Shown here: positions 7,268 to 11,768 of the stretch, in pieces | Layout: the number at the start of each line of letters is the position of its first letter | Numbering within the stretch: position 1 is the stretch's first letter | Assembly: GCA_937127205.1 (NCBI GenBank) | Contig: CAKZLS010000107.1 | Coordinates: 1-11,768 of the forward strand | Direction: 5' to 3' | DNA length: 11,768 bases | Origin: an uncultured Rhodospirillales bacterium | GTDB taxonomy: Bacteria; Pseudomonadota; Alphaproteobacteria; Rhodospirillales; Defluviicoccaceae | Translations under genes and position numbers: made by a program | The notes under the pieces: generated by a model | The model's input: only the letters and a program-made list of their open reading frames with translations | The model's database searches: none | What the model was told of the DNA's origin: nothing

Positions 7268-7290
7268 CAGTTCAGTTCAGTTCAGTCCAG
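7268..7290 (+). repeat. CAGTT pentanucleotide tandem repeat
   Basis: Three exact CAGTT copies (7268-7282) are followed by CAGTC and a partial CAG, filling half of the 47-base gap between the methyltransferase stop and the transporter ATG at 7301. The repeat lies where the ribosome site of the transporter would be expected, and no clear Shine-Dalgarno sequence is seen there. Confidence 0.7.
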
Positions 7291-7300
7291 CGGCATTGCA

Positions 7301-8653
7301 ATGTCACCGATCGACCGAAAAACCCTGATAGCCTACGCCTTGCCCGCGCTCGCGTTGGCGATGCCGACCATCCCGGCGTATGTTTACCTTCCGACGTTTT
7401 ATGCCGAGACGCTGGGACTGGGGTTGGCCACCACTGGGGCCGTTCTGCTGGTGGCGCGGATGCTCGATGTGTTCACCGATCCGCTGGTGGGGATCATCAG
7501 CGACCGGTTTCCCACCAGGTGGGGCCGGCGCAAGCCGTGGATTCTGTTGGGCGGGGTGTTGGCGGCGCTTGCCCTCGTTCAGCTATTTCAGCCGCCCCCT
7601 GAAGTGACGACCGCTCATTTGCTCGTTTGGTCGGTCGTCCTCTATCTGGGTTGGACGCTGGTGGCGGTGCCCTATACAGCGTGGGGCGCTGAGCTATCCG
7701 ACGACTACGACGAACGATCACGCATTACCGGCGCACGGGAAGCTGCGATGATCGTCGGTATCATCGGCGCCAGCTCCATGCCGGCCGTGGTCACGGCCAT
7801 TGGATACGATCAGCAGCAGGGGTTGGCTACGGTGGCGTGGCTCGCCATTGCCATCGGTGTGCCTTCTATTGGATTCCTGCTGTGGCGGGTCCGCGAAGTC
7901 AACCGCGGCCCGGCGAGACCGCTCGCCTCGGTCAACATGATGACTGCGTCACGGGAGATTCTCCGCAATAAACCCTTCGTCCGATTATTGTCGGCTTGGT
8001 TCATCAATGGATTGGCCAACGGTTTGCCGGCGGTGCTGTTTTTGCTCTACCTGCAGCATGGTTTGGGCGCCGGCGAGACGGCACAGGGCGCGCTCATCCT
8101 CGCCTATTTCATCTCGGGTATTGCCGCGATCCCGTTATGGCTGCGCCTCAGCTCGCGCATCGGTAAGCACCGGGCTTGGTGCTCGGCCATGATCCTCGCT
8201 TGTCTGGCATTTGTTTGGGTTCCGCTGTTGGGGGAGGGGGACCTGGTGGCGTTCTTCGTTATTTGTGTGCTTACCGGCATGGCCCTGGGCGCCGATCTGG
8301 CGCTCCCGCCGGCGATGCAGGCCGATGTGGTGGATCTCGACAGTCTGCGAACCGGAAAGCGGCGGGCCGGCGTTTTCTTCGCACTGTGGAGCATGGCGAC
8401 CAAGCTGGCGCTGGCGTGCGCCGTGGGATTGGCGTTCCCCGTTCTCGACCTGTTGGGGTTCGAGGCCGGCGCCGATAACACTCCGGCCGCCATTCTGGCG
8501 CTGGCGATCCTCTATGCCGGCGTGCCGACGGTGCTCAAAGTCGTCGCGATCGCCGTAACCTGGAACCATCCCCTCACCGCCAAACGCCAAGCGGTCATTC
8601 AGAAGGCCATGAATCGTCGGTTTCGATTGCCCGAAGCGGGAACGCAGGCGTGA
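7301..8653 (+). CDS. GPH-type (MelB-like) major facilitator transporter
   Basis: A 450-residue inner-membrane secondary transporter with about 12 hydrophobic helices, of the glycoside-pentoside-hexuronide cation symporter family within the MFS. The diagnostic segment after helix 2 is ARMLDVFTDPLVG, followed by SDRFPTRWGRRKPW (67-80). Asp56 and Asp60 align with Asp55 and Asp59 of E. coli MelB, which bind the coupling cation, so cation-coupled transport is plausible. Substrate unknown: the sequence context is lipid modification, not sugar catabolism. A GPH-family gene is also present in the Rhodobacter RSP1087-1091 operon, which supports a shared pathway. The ATG at 7301 follows the CAGTT repeat. 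The 3' end overlaps the next gene by four bases (GTGA), implying translational coupling. Confidence 0.9.
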   Translation: MSPIDRKTLIAYALPALALAMPTIPAYVYLPTFYAETLGLGLATTGAVLLVARMLDVFTDPLVGIISDRFPTRWGRRKPWILLGGVLAALALVQLFQPPPEVTTAHLLVWSVVLYLGWTLVAVPYTAWGAELSDDYDERSRITGAREAAMIVGIIGASSMPAVVTAIGYDQQQGLATVAWLAIAIGVPSIGFLLWRVREVNRGPARPLASVNMMTASREILRNKPFVRLLSAWFINGLANGLPAVLFLLYLQHGLGAGETAQGALILAYFISGIAAIPLWLRLSSRIGKHRAWCSAMILACLAFVWVPLLGEGDLVAFFVICVLTGMALGADLALPPAMQADVVDLDSLRTGKRRAGVFFALWSMATKLALACAVGLAFPVLDLLGFEAGADNTPAAILALAILYAGVPTVLKVVAIAVTWNHPLTAKRQAVIQKAMNRRFRLPEAGTQA

Positions 8654-9258
8654 AACGCGCCCGCGCCTTTTTGATGGCGATGCTGGCCCTGGTCGTGGTG
8701 ACCGGCTGCAGTTCCATGGATGTGCGGGATTTCGCCGATGGCCAACCACGCCTCGTTCTCGAAGAGTATTTCGTTGGGCAAACCCGGGCGTGGGGGTTGT
8801 TCGAGGACCGGTCCGGCACCCTGCGCCGGCAATTCGTCGTCGACATCGAAGGAACGTGGGATGGCGAGGAACTGGTCCTCGATGAACATTTCACTTATGC
8901 CGATGGCGAGAAGGAACGGCGCGTCTGGCGCATCGTCAGGACCAGCGAGCATAGCTATGAGGGCCGGGCATCGGATATCGTCGGCGTCGCAAAGGGATTG
9001 GCGTACGGAAATGCCGTACACTGGCGCTACGATCTCGATCTCAAGGTCGACGGCGATGCATGGCGGGTGCACTTTGACGATTGGATGTTTCTCCAACCGG
9101 GTGGCGTGCTCATGAACCGGTCCCGGGTCTCCAAATGGGGCTTCGATATCGGCGAAGTGACGCTGGTTTTTCAGAGAATGGACCAAGACCCTCAAGCTGC
9201 CGAGACAGAGCGTTCGATGAAAGGCTCCGATCACGAGCACAAGAAAAACAAACCGTAG
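8650..9258 (+). CDS. DUF3833 family lipoprotein
   Basis: A 202-residue lipoprotein of the DUF3833 family. Residues 1-20 form a lipoprotein signal with acylated Cys20 in VTGC. Ser at the next position, and no Asp, is compatible with outer-membrane sorting if the Lol rules apply. The mature part is rich in beta strands, with family features AWGLFEDRSGTLRRQF (47-62), GTWDGEELVLDEHFTYADG (68-86), a GNAVHWRYDL segment (120-129), FDDWMFLQ (142-149) and NRSRVSKWGFDIGEV (156-170). Biochemical role unknown. It is nearly always near CFA-like, DUF1365 and COG2907 genes, so it likely serves the same lipid pathway from the periplasmic side. Start is GTG at 8650, overlapping the transporter stop. Its stop is 23 bases from that of the convergent gene. 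Confidence 0.9.
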   Translation: MKRARAFLMAMLALVVVTGCSSMDVRDFADGQPRLVLEEYFVGQTRAWGLFEDRSGTLRRQFVVDIEGTWDGEELVLDEHFTYADGEKERRVWRIVRTSEHSYEGRASDIVGVAKGLAYGNAVHWRYDLDLKVDGDAWRVHFDDWMFLQPGGVLMNRSRVSKWGFDIGEVTLVFQRMDQDPQAAETERSMKGSDHEHKKNKP

Positions 9259-9281
9259 ATTCAAGCTCGGGGATGTTGGTA

Positions 9282-11528
9282 TTAGGCCACCAGCGGCATT
9301 GGTTCGCCGATGGCGAAGCCCTGAATATAGTCGACGCCTAGGGATTTCAGCTCTTGGATGACGCAAGGGTTTTCGACCCCTTCAGCGATGGTCTCGATAT
9401 CCATTGCGTGGGCGAGCTGATTGACAGCCGACACCACGGCGCGGTCCGACGGACTCTCGTGGATGTCGCGAATGAAGCTGCCGTCGATTTTCAGATAGTC
9501 GACCGGCAAATGCTTCAAATAGGTAAGTGACGACAGACCGCGGCCAAAGTCGTCTAGGGAAAATCGGCATCCACGCTGGCGCAGTTGCACGATAAAACGG
9601 CTGGCCTGGGTCAAATTGCGGATCGCCGCCGTCTCGGTGACCTCGAAGCACAAACGCTCCGGCGGAAAGCCGGTCGCGTCGATCTCGTCGTTGATGAACT
9701 CCAACAGTTTGCCGTCACCGAGCGAGCTCCCTGACAGGTTGATCGCAATGCCCGGCTGATCCGGTTCAAGCATTTTCGTGTGCGTCCGGGCTAGAGCGTC
9801 GCGGATGACCCAGCGGTCAATGGAAGGCATCACCCCATAACGCTCGGCGGTCGGAATGAACGCATCCGGCCAGACAAGTTCTTCTTTTCCATTCAAAAGG
9901 CGCAACAGGACTTCGTGCTGACCCAGTCCCTGTTTGCCGTTGCATAGCGGGTGAATGGGTTGCGAATACAGCCGGAACCGGTCTCTGTCGAGCGCGTTCT
10001 GCAGTTCCGCGAGGCCAATGATCGGACCATGAGAATCGGAGAAGGACGAGGCAAAGTTGGGGTGGATCTGCACTCGGTTGCGCCCGAGGTCCTTCGCGGT
10101 GTAACAGGCGACATCGGCGTCGGTCAGGAGGTGGCGGGTACTGTCGGAATCCTTGTCCACCGGAACAAGCCCGATGCTTGCGCCGATCTCGAAGGCCCGG
10201 CCCTCCCAGACGAAGCGGCACTGGCGAATGGCTGCCACCAATCCCTCCGATATGGCCAAAGCCTTGTCCAGCGGGCAGTTTTCAATCAACAGGCAGAATT
10301 CGTCGCCGCCCAGGCGGGCCAATGTGTCGCGGCCCCTGACCTGTCGCATCAGCAGCGCCGCGACTTGGCGGAGGACCTCGTCGCCGGCTGCATGGCCCGC
10401 GCTGTCATTCACAATCTTGAAGCGGTCCAAATCGATGAAGCACAGCGCATGCTGTGCACCATGCACGCGGGCACTGACCAAACTGTTCTCCACCCGGCGC
10501 TCGAACTCCCGCCGATTGACCAATCCCGTCAACGGGTCGTGGTTGGCTTGGTGCGCGATTTCGCGGGCGATCCGTCGCGTTTCCGTCACATCCTGGAACA
10601 CCAAAACCGCGCCAACGATCTTTGCTTGGCGGTCACGGATGGGAGCGGCCGAGTCCTGGACGGCAAATTCCTGGCCGGTACGGCTTACCAGGAGTGAATG
10701 GTTCGCCAGTCCGGCAATGCGGCCGGACCGCAGGCATCTTTTAATCGGATCATCAATCGGTCTCCGGGTCCGTTCGTCGACTACGCGAAACACCTGATGG
10801 AGCGGTTTTCCGACAGCATCCTTGTTTGACCAGCCGGTCAATGCCTCGGCCGTCGAATTCATGAATTCCACGACCGCTTCGGCCGTTGTCGTGATTACGC
10901 CGTCGCCAATGGACTGGAGCGTAATTTGCGCGCGCTCCTTTTCGCGAAACAGTGCTTCCTCAGCTTGGCGCCGGTCGGTAATGTCGCTGATGACCGTCCG
11001 GATGCCCGTCAGATCGCCGCATCCCGATCGCAAGGCGACGCACTCGAGCCGCGCGTGAAAGGGCGTCTTGTCGCTGCGAATCATCCGCAGATCGCAATTG
11101 TGACGGCTCATCGAACCCACCACACGTCGACGATGATGGCGGTAAACGTCGCGGTCCTCAGGTGCCACGAAATGCACCAGAAACCTGTCGACGAGGCGTC
11201 CCTTGCCAAGGCCGAAAAGCGCGGCGCCCGCGAGATTGGCCTCCTGGATCATTCCCTGAGGATCGCTTGTAAAGTATGCGACGGGCGCGAAATCGTAGAG
11301 ATCCGTGTACTTGTCCATGGTGCTCTGGAGTTCGGTGTAGGCCCGACGCAGCTCCTCGTTCTGCATCTCCAGTTCCATCTGGCCGACACGCACGTCGTGG
11401 AGTAGCCGTTCGACATCCACCTCGACCTCGGACGAAGTATGTTCTTCAGAAGTGCCAAGCGCGCTTTCCGCTTTTTGGCGCAAAATGGCAAACCATTCGT
11501 CTGGAGTGAGGGATTCTTCCTCGCCCAT
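9282..11528 (-). CDS. PAS-PAS-GGDEF-EAL cyclic-di-GMP turnover protein
   Basis: A 748-residue cytoplasmic signalling protein with no membrane segment. In order: a charged helical, probably coiled-coil stretch (about 40-75, with ELEMQNEELRRA), PAS 1 (about 75-186), PAS 2 (about 198-316), GGDEF (about 322-492) and EAL (about 501-746). The diguanylate cyclase site is canonical GGDEF (407-411), with an intact RxxD product-inhibition site (RGRD, 398-401). The EAL domain has EVL instead of EAL (539-541) but keeps Asn597, Glu629, DD at 659-660, Lys680, Glu716 and Gln736, so hydrolysis of cyclic-di-GMP is also plausible. No heme or flavin ligand is obvious in the PAS domains. The ATG at 11528 follows an AGAGAGGA ribosome site (complement of 11534-11541). 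The frame is open to an ATG at 11585, which lacks one. Confidence 0.95.
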   Translation of the reverse strand: MGEEESLTPDEWFAILRQKAESALGTSEEHTSSEVEVDVERLLHDVRVGQMELEMQNEELRRAYTELQSTMDKYTDLYDFAPVAYFTSDPQGMIQEANLAGAALFGLGKGRLVDRFLVHFVAPEDRDVYRHHRRRVVGSMSRHNCDLRMIRSDKTPFHARLECVALRSGCGDLTGIRTVISDITDRRQAEEALFREKERAQITLQSIGDGVITTTAEAVVEFMNSTAEALTGWSNKDAVGKPLHQVFRVVDERTRRPIDDPIKRCLRSGRIAGLANHSLLVSRTGQEFAVQDSAAPIRDRQAKIVGAVLVFQDVTETRRIAREIAHQANHDPLTGLVNRREFERRVENSLVSARVHGAQHALCFIDLDRFKIVNDSAGHAAGDEVLRQVAALLMRQVRGRDTLARLGGDEFCLLIENCPLDKALAISEGLVAAIRQCRFVWEGRAFEIGASIGLVPVDKDSDSTRHLLTDADVACYTAKDLGRNRVQIHPNFASSFSDSHGPIIGLAELQNALDRDRFRLYSQPIHPLCNGKQGLGQHEVLLRLLNGKEELVWPDAFIPTAERYGVMPSIDRWVIRDALARTHTKMLEPDQPGIAINLSGSSLGDGKLLEFINDEIDATGFPPERLCFEVTETAAIRNLTQASRFIVQLRQRGCRFSLDDFGRGLSSLTYLKHLPVDYLKIDGSFIRDIHESPSDRAVVSAVNQLAHAMDIETIAEGVENPCVIQELKSLGVDYIQGFAIGEPMPLVA

Positions 11529-11533
11529 CGCTA

Positions 11534-11541
11534 TCCTCTCT
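11534..11541 (-). promoter_or_regulatory. Ribosome binding site deciding the start of the GGDEF-EAL gene
   Basis: Read on the minus strand, AGAGAGGA precedes the ATG at 11528 with a five-base spacer. This is one of the clearest Shine-Dalgarno matches in the window and favours 11528 over the in-frame ATGs further upstream. Confidence 0.7.
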
Positions 11542-11620
11542 TTTGCCCCTTGACCTTGATCGCCCCTCGCGATCATCGGCAACAATGCTTAAACCTAGAA
11601 GGTCCTCGCATATGAACAAC

Positions 11621-11663
11621 TCAAAATATAACCCATTCGGGTTACACCCAAGTAATATTTTGA
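11621..11663. repeat. Nested inverted repeat upstream of the GGDEF-EAL gene
   Basis: The outer arms TCAAAATAT (11621-11629) and ATATTTTGA (11655-11663) are exact reverse complements. Inside them AACCC (11630-11634) and GGGTT (11639-11643) form a second perfect stem around a four-base loop. The element sits about 93-135 bases upstream of the ATG at 11528, suiting an operator for a dimeric regulator. On the minus strand the inner stem is followed by a T-rich run, so a terminator for a leftward gene beyond the window is an alternative. Confidence 0.55.
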
Positions 11664-11700
11664 ATTTCTGAAGGTGTTTTTAGGAGATGACGCGATCCGG

Positions 11701-11729
11701 TTGAAACGCCTTAAATCGAAATCTACTAG
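11701..11729 (+). promoter_or_regulatory. Weak rightward sigma-70-like promoter candidate
   Basis: TTGAAA (11701-11706, five of six consensus bases) is followed after 17 bases by TACTAG (11724-11729, three of six). It would serve a gene starting beyond the right edge. The weak -10 keeps confidence low. Confidence 0.2.
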
Positions 11730-11768
11730 CTGGGGGAATCAATTCTAGTGATCGCCGGGATCGTATCC

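Larger units (their letters stand above)
11529..11768. other. Gene-free, AT-richer upstream region
   Basis: These 240 bases lie between the GGDEF-EAL start and the window end. They are more AT-rich than the coding DNA, hold no credible open frame, and contain the nested inverted repeat at 11621-11663 and a weak rightward promoter candidate at 11701-11729. They probably carry the promoter of the GGDEF-EAL gene and perhaps of a divergent gene beyond the window. Confidence 0.6.

Noticed and set aside
9259..9281. Possible terminator between the convergent DUF3833 and GGDEF-EAL genes
   Set aside because: The 23-base gap contains no stem-loop that I can see.
9951..10697. 248-codon plus-strand open frame opposite the GGDEF-EAL gene
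   Set aside because: Antisense to the GGDEF region, no family resemblance and no ribosome site.
11687..11704. AGGAG followed by ATG, a possible gene start near the right end
   Set aside because: The frame stops after five codons (ATGACGCGATCCGGTTGA).
11726..11748. CTAG-flanked imperfect palindrome (CTA, GAAT, ATTC, TAG)
   Set aside because: The arms are interrupted by seven unpaired bases and the paired segments are very short.
1..11768. CRISPR arrays, transposases, tRNA or phage genes
   Set aside because: No regularly spaced repeats, no transposase motifs, and no tRNA-like fold recognised on either strand.

Overview
The window reads as chromosomal DNA of a moderately GC-rich Gram-negative bacterium, most likely a pseudomonadote. 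Evidence for this is two lipoproteins, a periplasm-facing phosphate uptake system, and a lipid-modification gene set known from alpha- and gammaproteobacteria. I cannot fix the class. No rRNA, tRNA, CRISPR array, insertion sequence or phage gene was seen, and no gene-free stretch exceeds 300 bases.

Region 1 (1-2922, + strand) is the 3' part of a high-affinity phosphate transport operon: the last codons of pstC, then pstA, pstB and pstS, closely spaced. The binding protein is encoded last rather than first and is a lipoprotein. No phoU follows.

Region 2 (about 3040-3714, + strand) is a single gene for a Fic-fold protein whose signature motif is degenerate: the catalytic His position is Gln. 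A hairpin follows it.

Region 3 (3785-9258, + strand) is a five-gene run: an FAD-dependent oxidoreductase, a DUF1365 protein, a cyclopropane-fatty-acid-synthase-like SAM methyltransferase, a GPH-type transporter and a DUF3833 lipoprotein. The gene set matches operons that in Rhodobacter belong to the singlet-oxygen (RpoE/ChrR) regulon and act on membrane fatty acids, including furan fatty acid formation. A match to the -35 and -10 elements of that sigma factor lies just upstream of the first gene. The methyltransferase lacks two residues that bind bicarbonate in true cyclopropane synthases, so it probably makes a methylated rather than a cyclopropane fatty acid. The likely combined role is remodelling of unsaturated phospholipid acyl chains under photo-oxidative or peroxide stress.

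Region 4 (9282-11528, - strand, convergent with region 3) is a cytoplasmic PAS-PAS-GGDEF-EAL protein with both cyclic-di-GMP synthesis and hydrolysis signatures intact. The last 240 bases are a gene-free, AT-richer upstream region containing a long nested inverted repeat.
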